From CBDCYS01 sp965224215 (GTDB taxonomy: Bacteria; Acidobacteriota; Terriglobia; Bryobacterales; UBA6623), in contig CBDCYS010000043.1 in assembly GCA_965224215.1 (NCBI GenBank), forward strand, positions 124,001 to 188,000: a stretch of 64,000 nucleotides of DNA. The letters are read 5' to 3'. This document shows positions 55,871 to 64,000 of the stretch, one piece after another. Position 1 is the stretch's first letter. The number at the start of each line of letters is the position of its first letter. The notes under the pieces were generated by a model. It was not told the DNA's origin. It worked only from the letters and a program-made list of their open reading frames with translations, and did not search any database. Made by a program: the position numbers and the translations under genes.

Positions 55871-57618
55871 CCCGCATTTCTCACCGATTGTCGGAAACGG
55901 GGTTGGCGCGGCTCGGGAGATGAGATTTTCATGGTCTTGGGGCGGCAGCGCCTCTCGGTTGGGCCGCCGTGGGTCATAAAGGGCCCCGTATGCCGTCGGC
56001 AGCCTTGGCCGAGACGTTTTGGATCCGTTTTTGCCCAAACCTCGATTGCCGCCCCTGTCGAGGCCTGTCTGCTTCCAGTGTTACTTGAAGTCGCCTCACC
56101 GTTTTCAGCAGCGCTGCGGCTCCCCTCGTTCGAGATGGTCATACACCTGGGCAAACACTCCCGCCCAGGCGTATCCCGTCGCCAGCGAAATCCACACCTT
56201 GCGCGCCGTGATCCGGATCCGCGCCCCGATCTTGAACAACTGCAGACGGATCGTCGTGCATTGCGCCCGCGCCATCTTCGTGCCCGCCAGCCCTAGCCGC
56301 CGCAGCGCTTCCAGAACACAGTATCCAATCGATGAAAAATATAAACGGATCTGATTCGACCGGAATTCGGCCGTCGACGTGCGGTCCGCGAACAACCCCA
56401 TCTGCTGCTCCTTGATGCGGTTCTCCATCTCCCCGCGGGCACAGTAAATCGTCTCGTAGAGCTGCTGCGCCGCCGCTTGCTTGGCCGTCAACGACGTCAC
56501 CACGAAGCGCGGGTTTTCACCTTTCGCCAGATACTCCGCCTTGGCCACCACGCGCCGCCGCTGCGACCAGCTCGTCCGCGTGCGGTAGCGGAAATCTCCG
56601 AACGCCCGCGCCGCCTTGCCCGTCTTAGAGAAACGCCGTCGGGCCAGCTTCATTCGCCTCTGGATGCGGCGCCGCAAACGGGCGTTTTTCACCAGTCCGA
56701 TCACGTAATCGACCGCATTCGCCTCGCACCAGCTCAGTATCTCGTCGCGGCAAAAACCGCTGTCGGCCCGCAGCAGGATCTCGGCTTCGGGCCACATTCG
56801 CCGCAGTTGTTCGACAATGCGCTGGACTTCTTCCAGCGACCCCGCCGAGGCGTCGATGTTGGCCGGCCGCAGGCGCGCGCACAGCAGTTGGTCCCCGGCG
56901 AAAATGTAGAGCGGCAGGTAGCAATAGTGTCCGTAGTAGCCGTGAAAAAAACGCCCTTCCTGATGACCGTGCAGCGGGTCGTCGGTGGCATCGAGATCCA
57001 GCACGATGCGCTCGGGTTGGCGCGGTTGCGATTGGATGTAGAGCGCGGTCAGCAGGCGGTCGGCCGCACTCGTGTCGAGAACGATCTTCTTGTAACGGCT
57101 GGACGCGTCGGCCTTAGCCGGAGTCCCCTCGAGGCGGTTGAGCGTGCTCTTGCCGGCGCCGGCCTTGCCGCGGTCTTGGCGCCGCCGTCGCTGCTTGCCT
57201 TCGAGGTCTTGTTTGCCGCACAGCAGCGACAGCAGCGGGTCGCAGCGCAGCTGATCGTGATCGTTGAGATCCTCATAACCGAGCACCAGCCCGTAGACGC
57301 GCTGGGAAACCAGCTCGCGCACACTGTGTTCGATTTGCGCGGGCTGGCGGTGATCGCGGAAGCAGGCGGCGAACTGCCGCACGATGCCGCTGCGCTGTTC
57401 GAGTTGGCGCAACAAGCACGCCGCCTCCGTCGGAGCTGATCGTGCCGCCATCGAAACGGACCACCACTTGGCGGCGGCCATGGCCGGCAAAGCTGAAGCT
57501 GGTTTGGGTACACTCTGTCATGGCGAAGGTCGCTTTCTTGTTGGCTCAAACATCTTGTGGTGATTATGTTTATGCCACAAAAGGCGGCCTTCTGCCACCC
57601 TACGATGAGAAATGCGGG
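55871..57618 (-). mobile_element. second IS1380-type element
   Basis: 1,748 bp, ends CCCGCATTTCTCA / TGAGAAATGCGGG, flanked by TTAG (55867-55870 and 57619-57622). Clearly different from the 1,800-bp IS1380 copies. Confidence 0.82.
56105..57521 (-). pseudogene. IS1380-family transposase (second type), one frameshift
   Basis: ATG 57521 gives TECTQTSFSFAGHGRRQVVV, RFDGGTISSDGG, then a one-base insertion near 57425. The other frame continues LLRQLEQRSGIVRQFAACFR, VLDLDATDDPLHGHQEGRFF (first Asp), EAEILLRADSGFCRDEILSW (second Asp), YCARGEMENRIKEQQMGLFA (Glu) and a C-terminus at 56105. These are the canonical IS1380 motifs. About 471 codons when joined. Confidence 0.87.
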
Positions 57619-58260
57619 TTAGCGATGTCGATGCCCACTACCAGGCGCTCGCCGCGTCAGGGCTGAGTCCTGAAGAGCCGCGCGACGCTTCGTGGGGTGA
57701 GCGGTTTTTCCACATCAGAGACCCAGACGGGCATGAGCTGAGTTTTGCGGAGTTGTTGCAGAGCTAGGGGGGCGAAGGAGACACGCTATGGCTCTGGACT
57801 TTAGCCGCCACTTTCAATTTCACCGGTCTCCCATTCCATTCAGGTTCCCTGAACGTCCAGATGCGAGGCGAAGTGGAGCGATACGATTAGCACAGGCACT
57901 AGTCACCTTCGACCAAGCAGCCTCCGAATCCGAGTTACGTACACGTATGTCAACTCAGGCGGAAAGTGGCTGCTCTGCTTTCTGCTCACGCTTCGGCCAT
58001 TCCTTCGGGGGATTAAGCGGCGAAGAGACGCAGCTACCACATCAGTCACGGTCTTCCGGCTCGACGATGTCTGTAGCGAGTCTGCGCGGGGCCGTCTTTG
58101 GGCTTAAACACGTTACTGACGTGTCCCCTGACGATGCCGGTGTTGCCAACCAGAACGTATTGGGGATTGATCATCCTGTTAGTGCTGCGCTCCACAGCCG
58201 CCCAGATTTCATTGAGAATCTCTGTCGTCGGTTTGCGCACGGGAAAAGGGTTGTTTGTCA

Positions 58261-60060
58261 CCTGAATTATGCACTGCCGGTGCACCTGGTGAGGGCTGAG
58301 CCGCCAGGAACCATTTGGGGACCTCCGAAAACATGGGGTAAAAAGGTAGGCTGGCAAAGATTTCAGCTTCGCCAGTCAACCCCAAGGAGGTCACCCAAAT
58401 GGTTACCAAACGAAAACAGCATAGCTCCCGAAGGCCCGTCAAACAAGGCCCCGGCGCGAGGGCCCCGCGGCCCAATAAAATCGGGGCTGCCACGCCCTAT
58501 CACTTCCGTGGCAAGAATCTGACTCCCTACGGCGGCTTGCTGCCCGTCGCCACACTGCTCGAAAAACTCGGCTTCCAAGCGCTGCTGGAAGAAACCCTCA
58601 CGACCAAACGGATCACCCGAGCCATGAGCCCCTACCAGTTCGTGCTGGCCCTCGTGCTCGGCCTCTATGTCGGCTTTGCGCGGCTCAACCAACTCCGCTT
58701 CATCGCTCGCGACCCCATCCTGACCGGCATCTTGCAAGTGACGCGTCTGCCGCCGCAGTCCACGCTGTGGCGCTTTCTGGCCTCGCTGCACCTCAACGTG
58801 GCGAAGCAGATCCTTTCCATTCAGCGCCAGCTGCGGGAACGAGTCTGGGCCGCGGCCCACGTGAAGTTGGAGACGGTGACGCTGGACACCGACACCACCG
58901 TGCATACCCTCTACGGCCGCCAGATGGGCGGGCGCAAGAGCTACAACCCCAAGAACAAGGGCAAGCGCAGCTACCAGCCGATACTGACCTTCCTGGCCGA
59001 GACGCGCGAATACCTGATGGGCGGGTTGCGCAACGGCGACCGGCCCACGGGCCGACAGATCGCCGCCCACCTCGAGAGCGCTTTCCGGACTTTGCCGGGC
59101 GGCGTGAAGAAAATCCTGGCGCGGGCCGATTCCGGCTTTTATTGCTGGGAGGCGGTGGAGGCCTATGAAAAGGCGGCTTGTCAGTTCGTCATCGTGGCGC
59201 GCAAAACGCGGCGCCTGGTCGAGCGCTTGCAGCAAGCAGAATGGAAACCCTCCCCCCGCTCCGACGCGGACGCGGAATGCGAATTCCTCTACCAACCGCA
59301 AGGCTGGGCGCGGGCCTGCCGTTTCCTGGCGCTGCGTTACGAAAACGAGCCCAAGGCCGGCGCGGCCGAGCAATACCAGTTGTTCGCCACCAGCGCTTAC
59401 ACCTACCGCGTGTTTGTCACCAATCTGGCCGAGCCGATCGCGGCGGTGGTGTGGTTTTACAATCAGCGCGCCGGAGCCGAGAACCTGATCAAGGAGGCCA
59501 ACAACGACGCCGGGCTGGTGGCCCATCCCTCGCGCCGCTTTGACATGAACCGCAATCACTTTCAGTTGGCCATGCTGGCCTACAATCGCAACTGCTGGCT
59601 GCTGCTGTTCAACCGCGAAGCCCAGGCCAGCGTGGAGACGCTGCGGCACACCACCCTGGCGACGGCGCGGCTGCGTTTTCTGTTCGTGGCGGCCAAGATC
59701 TGGCGGCACGCCGGCAGAACGGGTGTCAGCTACAGCGATCATTATCAGGAAAAGGGCCTGTTTGAACGGCTGATGCGACGGCTGCGGGCGATGGGGCCGC
59801 CGGGATCGAGCTTGGCGCCGGTGGTGGAGGGTGCGCTGAGCTGAGGGGCACTCCATGCATAAAATTTCATGCACTCGCCGCAACGTACTGGGAACACGCC
59901 GCTTGCCAGCCCGCTTTTGCCCTGCCGGGATCAGGAGGCGGCTCAAACGGGGAGGGAAACAGCAGAAAAGACGACTTGCGAAATCACTGAGTTGACACGA
60001 GTGCCGCTATCGCCACAACTCCATCGACGATGGCTACGCCGAATCTGTGCATAATTCAGG
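58261..60060 (+). mobile_element. IS1380-family insertion sequence, copy C
   Basis: 1,800 bp, same ends as copies A and B, perfect 5-bp duplication TGTCA (58256-58260 and 60061-60065). Transposase intact. Confidence 0.95.
58399..59844 (+). CDS. IS1380 transposase, intact (copy C)
   Basis: 481 residues, differing from copy B by only a few residues (for example GLVAHPSRRF for GLAAHPSRRF, and YNRNCW for YNLNCW). All DDE motif blocks described for copy B are present: TLDTDTTVHTLYG, ILARADSGFYCWEAV and RAGAENLIKEANNDAG. The ATG follows AAGGAGG. Near-identity of the three copies implies recent spread. Confidence 0.95.
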   Translation: MVTKRKQHSSRRPVKQGPGARAPRPNKIGAATPYHFRGKNLTPYGGLLPVATLLEKLGFQALLEETLTTKRITRAMSPYQFVLALVLGLYVGFARLNQLRFIARDPILTGILQVTRLPPQSTLWRFLASLHLNVAKQILSIQRQLRERVWAAAHVKLETVTLDTDTTVHTLYGRQMGGRKSYNPKNKGKRSYQPILTFLAETREYLMGGLRNGDRPTGRQIAAHLESAFRTLPGGVKKILARADSGFYCWEAVEAYEKAACQFVIVARKTRRLVERLQQAEWKPSPRSDADAECEFLYQPQGWARACRFLALRYENEPKAGAAEQYQLFATSAYTYRVFVTNLAEPIAAVVWFYNQRAGAENLIKEANNDAGLVAHPSRRFDMNRNHFQLAMLAYNRNCWLLLFNREAQASVETLRHTTLATARLRFLFVAAKIWRHAGRTGVSYSDHYQEKGLFERLMRRLRAMGPPGSSLAPVVEGALS

Positions 60061-60318
60061 TGTCAAGTACCCGGCGAACTCCTCATGTAATCCCGCGACG
60101 ACACCGTCGGCGTCCAGCGAGTTAAGCGCCTTGTAGAACTGCTCGTGGGCGACTTTGAGGTCGTCGAGATCGTCGCACAGCGCTACTGGTGGCGCAATCA
60201 GTAACGCTACGGCGACAAGTGCAAGAGACGCTAGCTTTCTCATTGGTTCTCCTTTTTCCTGCTTTGGTTGCTACAACCAGAATTTCCAATTGGGGACTCC
60301 GACTTCCAAGATGGTACT

Positions 60319-60519
60319 TCATCTCTTCTCCTGAATGCAGCGAACTTTGCCCCGTAAGGCAGGCCACGACGGCATCGATGGGTTCTCATGGCCTGTTCTT
60401 GTCGTCCGCTGAGCCCGTCTCGCTGCTGATTGGGCTGGAGTTCGAGCTGGAGCGATCAGAAGGATCATTAACGACAAAGTCGCCTTAGTCATCTCCTGCT
60501 TATACGGTTGTTTCAGCAA
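60319..60519 (-). pseudogene. N-terminal remnant of a secreted protein at the IS1595 border
   Basis: The first bases of the frame (ATG at 60493) code for a signal-like TKATLSLMILLIAPARTPAQ, then the frame degenerates. The TSD AGTCATCT of IS1595 copy 2 overlaps this ATG, so the IS sits exactly at the start codon and separates it from any promoter. No family recognised; the body is probably frameshifted. Confidence 0.35.
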
Positions 60520-61543
60520 GCCTCAAGATGTTGGGGTGGAGGTCATCGCGTCTTGTCCAGGTCACGCGCGCGGCGGATGTGGGCGTAAGGCGTAGGAGCG
60601 TGTTGAGTTCCGAGACCGAGGAGGGTTTGGAAGGCTGCCATTGGGGTCTTGCGGCGGTTGTGTCGAAACACGAACTCATCGAGGTAAACCTGAAGCTGAG
60701 CGCGGCTCACGCCGTGGTACGTTCCGGTCAGCCATTGCTGCAGGTTGCCAATGGCACGATCCGCCAGCGGCACCACCGACTTGGCGCCTTTCCGCAAGTC
60801 AGTCCGGTGAGGTTGCGGACGAGAGACGTGTTTGTAGCCGGCCTCTTCGAGGGCGGTAAAGGTCTTCAGACCGTCTGTGTAGATGGTCGAGCCGGGAACA
60901 ACGTTCTGGGCAAGAAACCTGTCGATCGTCACCTTCTTGAAGTCTGGAATAACGGACATGCGAACGCGCCCGGAGCGCTTCCCGCGTTTCTCAACAGCGA
61001 CCATCACAAGGGCCGCACGGCGCCCCTTCAGTTGCCGGCTGCCTCGCAAACCTGCTTGCGGGCCGCCAATCCAGGTGTCATCGACCTCTACTTCTCCGTG
61101 CAAGGGCTCGCGAGCTGCGTTCACCATGGCCCGTCGCAGTTTGTGCAACATCATCCAGGCGGTTTCGTAGCGCGACAGGCCGAGCTGACGCTGCAGTAGC
61201 AGCGCCGACACACCTCGTTTATCAGTTGTCATCAGGTACGCAGCCCAAAACCAAACCGTCAGCGGGGTCTTCGTATTGTGGAGCACCGTTCCCGACGTCA
61301 ACGAGACCTGGTGTCGACACGCCGCGCATTGCCACCGTAGTTTCTGCTCGAGAATGTAGGCCTGCCGATGCCCACACTGAGGACAAAGGAACCCGTCGGG
61401 CCAACGACAAGCAGCCAGGTACTTCTGGCAAGCCTCCTCGGTCGCGAACTCCACCTGAAACTGACGCAGACTCTTCGGAAACGGCGGCCGGGCCACGCCC
61501 TACCCTACATCTTGGGGCTTGCTGAAACAACCGTATAAGCAAG
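60495..61543 (-). mobile_element. IS1595-family insertion sequence, copy 2
   Basis: 1,049 bp with ends GCTTATACGGTTGTTTCAGC (inverted at the right) and an 8-bp duplication AGTCATCT (60487-60494 and 61544-61551). Different from copy 1 in sequence but the same family by target duplication and transposase type. Confidence 0.9.
60543..61496 (-). CDS. IS1595 (ISXO2-like) transposase, second type
   Basis: 317 residues. Zinc ribbon CPQCG / CAACRHQVSLTSGTVLHNTK, then LSRYETAWMMLHKLRRAM. Catalytic core: GEVEVDDTWIGGPQAGL (first Asp), GSTIYTDGLKTFTALEEAGY (second Asp), and a C-terminal LQVYLDEFVFRHNRRK. Full length. It is clearly diverged from the copy at 8346 but has the same domain order. Confidence 0.93.
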   Translation of the reverse strand: MARPPFPKSLRQFQVEFATEEACQKYLAACRWPDGFLCPQCGHRQAYILEQKLRWQCAACRHQVSLTSGTVLHNTKTPLTVWFWAAYLMTTDKRGVSALLLQRQLGLSRYETAWMMLHKLRRAMVNAAREPLHGEVEVDDTWIGGPQAGLRGSRQLKGRRAALVMVAVEKRGKRSGRVRMSVIPDFKKVTIDRFLAQNVVPGSTIYTDGLKTFTALEEAGYKHVSRPQPHRTDLRKGAKSVVPLADRAIGNLQQWLTGTYHGVSRAQLQVYLDEFVFRHNRRKTPMAAFQTLLGLGTQHAPTPYAHIRRARDLDKTR

Positions 61544-61737
61544 AGTCATCTACGGCCTCCGTGCCCGACCACAACCGGCCCTGGCACGGCCACAGTATAC
61601 ATCCGCTCTGCCGCGAATACGGAAGCTGTGCTATCTATGCTTTCAAGGTAGAATCGGACCGGCACGGTGGGCCCTTTGTCCCGCCTCAGCTGGAAATGGA
61701 GAACAGCGTTCCGCCGTTAAGCTAACGGAGGGAACGC

Positions 61738-62046
61738 ATGAAAAAAGCACGAAAGCAATACACAGCCGAAGAGAAGGTCGCCATCCTGAGGCGGCATCTC
61801 GTGGACAAGGAGCCGGTCTCGAAGCTCTGCGACGAGCTGGCGCTGCAGCCGACGGTGTTCTACCGCTGGCAGAAAGAATTCTTTGAGAATGGAGCCGCTG
61901 CCTTCCAGACTAAGAACCGCAGCCATCGCCAGCCCGAACAGGAACGGATCGAGCGGCTGCAGAAGAAGATCCAGACCAAGGATGAAGTTCTGGCCGAGTT
62001 GATGGCCGAGCACATCGCGTTAAAAAAAAGCCTTGGAGAACTCTAA
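61738..62046 (+). CDS. IS3-family OrfA
   Basis: 102 residues; ATG preceded by CGGAGGGAACGC. The HTH is KQYTAEEKVAILRRHLVDKE and PVSKLCDELALQPTVFYRWQ, followed by a leucine-zipper-like helix (ERIERLQKKIQTKDEVLAEL). The gene ends with an A8 run (GTTAAAAAAAAGCC, about 62020), the slippery site at which ribosomes shift -1 to make OrfAB. OrfB is in the -1 frame, as expected. Confidence 0.9.
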   Translation: MKKARKQYTAEEKVAILRRHLVDKEPVSKLCDELALQPTVFYRWQKEFFENGAAAFQTKNRSHRQPEQERIERLQKKIQTKDEVLAELMAEHIALKKSLGEL

Positions 62047-63000
62047 CCAAAACCTGGACACCACCCGACGTGCGCGACCAGATCGTCGATTTCGTGCGGT
62101 GCTGGTCCGAGAAGACCGGGATCCATGCCGGGCGTTTCATCAAGTGGCTCGGCATCGCGCCCAGCAAGTTCTATTCCTGGCGCCGACGCTACGGCTGCGT
62201 CAACGAGCACAACGGTTGGGTTCTCCGGGATTTCTGGCCAAGAGTGGGAAAAGCAGGCCATTCTCGACTTTTATCGCGAGTATCCGCTGCAGGGCTACCG
62301 GCGGTTGACGTTCATGATGCTCGACGCCGACATCGCGGCCGTCAGCCCGTCGAGCGTCTGGCGGGTGTTGAGCCGGGCGGGCTTGCTGCGCAAGTGGAAC
62401 GGCAAAACGTCGCTGAAAGGAACGGGCTTCCAACAGCCTCTGGAACCGCATCAGCATTGGCATATCGATGTTTCCTACATCAACATCTCGGGTACGTTCT
62501 ACTACCTCTGCAGCGTGCTCGACGGCTACAGCCGTTCGATTGTGCATTGGGACTTGCGCGAGGCCATGAGGGAAGCCGATGTCGAGATTATTCTCGAGGC
62601 CGCCAAGGAGAAATACCCGGACGCCAAACCGCGCATTATCTCCGACAACGGGCCGCAGTTTATCGCCAAGGACTTCAAGGAATTCATCCGCATTTCGGGG
62701 ATGACACACGTGAGAACCTCGCCCTACTATCCGCAGTCGAACGGCAAGTTGGAGCGTTGGCACAAGTCGTTGAAGAGCGAATGTATCCGGCCGGGCGTGC
62801 CGCTGACGCCCGAGGATGCGCGGCGGCTGATCGAGCGCTATGTCGAGCATTACAACACGGTGCGGTTGCACAGCGCGATCGGATTCGTGACGCCGGCGGA
62901 CATGCTGGCGGGACAGCGGGAGGAGATTCACGCCGCGCGAGACCGCAAGCTGGAGCAGGCGCGGCAGCAGCGTCAGCTACGCCGTCGGCAGGCGGCTTGA
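62046..63000 (+). pseudogene. IS3-family OrfB integrase, one frameshift
   Basis: The -1 frame gives DVRDQIVDFVRCWSEKTGIH and KWLGIAPSKFYSWRRRYG, then near 62240 a one-base insertion moves to the frame EWEKQAILDFYREYPLQGYR, HQHWHIDVSYINISGTFYYL (first Asp), RIISDNGPQFIAKDFKEFIR (second Asp) and SPYYPQSNGKLERWHKSLKS (Glu). The stop is at 63000. All DDE residues are present, but the break near the N-terminus should inactivate it. Confidence 0.85.
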
Positions 63001-63279
63001 GTTTTGGAGTTACAATGGCGTTGCCGGGTGAAACGGAAGCGGGCTCTGCTGGGAAGCAACCCTACCGAGGGATAGCCCGGCGGGCTCATCGAGACGATGA
63101 TCACGGGCGCGGGAACGAGTTTCTTGCGCCCACGCTCAACCCCATCGGATCGAAAGACCCTGATGCCTTGAAAATCCCCGCCCGCAGGGCGGCATCTTCA
63201 CCACCGCGGAGCGCTCGCTCTCCCGTTTCGGCTGAACCGGTACACCTTCGGGCCGGGACCTATGATTTCGGGTGACTAG
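63001..63279 (+). ncRNA. candidate structured RNA segment, related to 21575-21690
   Basis: 63010-63125 shares an ordered set of motifs with 21575-21690: GCCGGG, CTGCTGG-AGCAACC, AGG-ATA-CCCGGC, and a CTCATCG-AGA-CGATGA hairpin, then CGGG-GCGGGA. Conservation of paired segments with different loops suggests RNA rather than protein. It vaguely recalls guide-type RNAs of IS200/IS605 relatives, but no TnpB or IscB gene is adjacent. Identity is unproven. Confidence 0.35.
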
Positions 63280-64000
63280 GTGACACGACTAGGACAAGCG
63301 CTTCTCAGCAGCAAGCTGGCACAAGTGGGCGAGTTCCTGGCCGTGTTTCTCGTCGCTGGCGCGGTGATCTGGGGCCTCGGACGGCTGGTGGGAGAGGATC
63401 CGCTGGCGCGTTATGGAGTGGTTTGGGTGGCCAATGTGCTGATGCTTGTCACCGTGTGGCTGGGATTGCATTTTCGCGGGCAGGGTTGGGAGCACTATGG
63501 GTTGAGCTTTCAAGTTCCCAGCCGGCGCACCGTGGTCCGTGCGGTCATACAGTCCCTGGTTGTCTTCGTCGTTGCGGCGCTCGCATTTGCAGTGGCCGCG
63601 GTCGTCATGGCGAACATCGTCGGCAGGCCAGAAGCCGCCGATATGAGCGGGTACGACTTCCTGCGGGACAACCTTGTGGTGTTTCTCCTTTGCTTGGCGG
63701 GGGTTTACATCGTCTCCTCGTTTGGTGAGGAGGTCATCTACCGCGCCTTCTTGATCAACCGAATCGCGGAGCTGGGGTCGGGGAGCAAAGTGGCCTGGAG
63801 GGTAGCCGTCGTGGTCAGCTCTGTTGTGTTCGGCGCCGTTCACTTTGAGTGGGGACCGGCGGGGATGGTCCAGGCGGCTTTCATGGGATTGGCTCTTGGC
63901 GTGTCCTACCTTGTGGTTGGACGGAACCTATGGGTGACGATTCTGGCCCACCTCTACCTAGATACTGCACTGCTGCTTCCCATATACTTTGCTGCGGGAT
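63280..64000 (+). CDS. CPBP family intramembrane metalloprotease, partial
   Basis: It runs off the window after about 240 codons from a GTG at 63280. Membrane helices: VGEFLAVFLVAGAVIWGLG, VVWVANVLMLVTVWLGLHF, SLVVFVVAALAFAVAAVVMA and others. Conserved Abi/CPBP motifs: SFGEEVIYRAFLINRIAELG (EE-x3-R), VVFGAVHFEWGPAG (F-x3-H), and ILAHLYLDTALL (H-x3-D). The Glu pair and the two His residues form the putative metal site. Bacterial relatives cut within membranes or protect bacteriocin producers. The C-terminus is outside the window. Confidence 0.87.
   Translation, partial: MTRLGQALLSSKLAQVGEFLAVFLVAGAVIWGLGRLVGEDPLARYGVVWVANVLMLVTVWLGLHFRGQGWEHYGLSFQVPSRRTVVRAVIQSLVVFVVAALAFAVAAVVMANIVGRPEAADMSGYDFLRDNLVVFLLCLAGVYIVSSFGEEVIYRAFLINRIAELGSGSKVAWRVAVVVSSVVFGAVHFEWGPAGMVQAAFMGLALGVSYLVVGRNLWVTILAHLYLDTALLLPIYFAAG

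Larger units (their letters stand above)
54181..57767 (+). pseudogene. VOC family gene split by two nested ISs
   Basis: The GTG start at 54181 follows AAGGAGG. The first part reads IKHISAVTFAVRDMERAIEF and YEKLGFSRLYGGKGSGFSSL. Near 54300 a frameshift occurs; then VLGDAIVNLAATQGHQGAWW and GRVIFRVS at the IS border. Beyond the two ISs the frame resumes DVDAHYQALAASGLSPEEPR and ERFFHIRDPDGHELSFAELL to a TAG at 57767. A complete VOC domain of about 120 residues when joined, with DPDGHELSF carrying the C-terminal metal Glu. Inactive in this state. Confidence 0.8.
58046..60243 (-). pseudogene. secreted NTF2/SnoaL-like protein split by IS1380
   Basis: From ATG 60243: signal (LASLALVAVALLIAPPVALC), then DDLDDLKVAHEQFYKALNSL and DADGVVAGLHEEFAGYLT, typical of the first helices of NTF2/SnoaL-like proteins. 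The IS lies here. After it comes NNPFPVRKPTTEILNEIWAA and INPQYVLVGNTGIVRGHVSN, then VFKPKDGPAQTRY to a stop at 58046. Excision in silico restores EFAGYLTNNPFP. The final 15 or so residues may be frameshifted. Confidence 0.7.

Noticed and set aside
57788..58260. Frame starting at 57788 as a gene
   Set aside because: It runs into the IS1380 and lies antisense to the NTF2-like gene; no recognisable protein.

Overview
The window looks like a piece of a large, G+C-rich bacterial genome of Acidobacteriota type, with Planctomycetota as the main alternative. Evidence: DUF1549/DUF1553 and DUF1501 secreted proteins, fragments of PD40/TolB-coupled Ser/Thr kinases that begin with a T-I-S-H-Y-K-I block, Tat-exported VOC proteins and a sulfatase. 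It is very rich in mobile DNA. I count one IS200-type, two IS1595, three near-identical 1,800-bp IS1380 copies, a second IS1380 type, three 509-530-bp IS1380-derived MITEs, two ISNCY, one ISKra4, one IS4, one IS3 and four copies of an ORF-less group II intron. Many host genes are split by these or carry frameshifts or amber codons.

Layout. 1-7.8 kb: ordinary chromosomal genes (DUF1549 protein, Dabb protein, VOC protein, metallophosphoesterase, DUF1501 protein, broken VTT/DedA protein, Trm112-like protein). 8.2-15.4 kb: a 3' tRNA-Val fragment followed by an AlpA/excisionase-like HTH protein, a CHC2-Toprim-D5 primase-helicase (frameshifted), a PD-(D/E)xK nuclease, small orphans and a P27-type terminase small subunit, with no capsid genes and no large terminase. 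This is the composition of a phage satellite (PICI-like). 16-19.7 kb: a PD40 kinase gene is interrupted by a cassette with inverted-repeat arms. The cassette carries four short peptides with double-glycine leaders, an HU protein with an internal amber, and a heavy-metal-associated protein whose first metal-ligand Cys codon is TGA, with a SECIS-like hairpin downstream (candidate selenoprotein). 23.7-35.8 kb: a coherent membrane/polyamine cluster (DUF2617, membrane aminopropyltransferase, FAD oxidoreductase, membrane protein; then on the other strand DUF4178, lipoprotein, DUF350, K+ channel, J-domain, YbjN-like, PspA). 36-64 kb: IS elements interleaved with host genes (amidohydrolase, double VOC, sulfatase, tyrosine recombinase, SRAP protein, VOC, NTF2-like), ending in a CPBP protease that runs off the window.

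How genes fit together. The 23.7-35.8 kb genes form the recurrent PspA/DUF350/DUF4178/spermidine-synthase association, thought to be an envelope-stress or polyamine-linked membrane module. Here it is damaged, because an IS1380 splits the YbjN-like gene and PspA has an amber codon. The IS1380 elements and MITEs all sit between 5-bp duplications of the form TNNNA. The intron copies lie next to palindromic repeats, or antisense inside a host gene. Several host nonsense codons are transitions at Gln or Trp codons. The TGA of the metal-binding protein does not fit that pattern, which supports recoding. All functional calls are from reading the sequence; nothing was searched.
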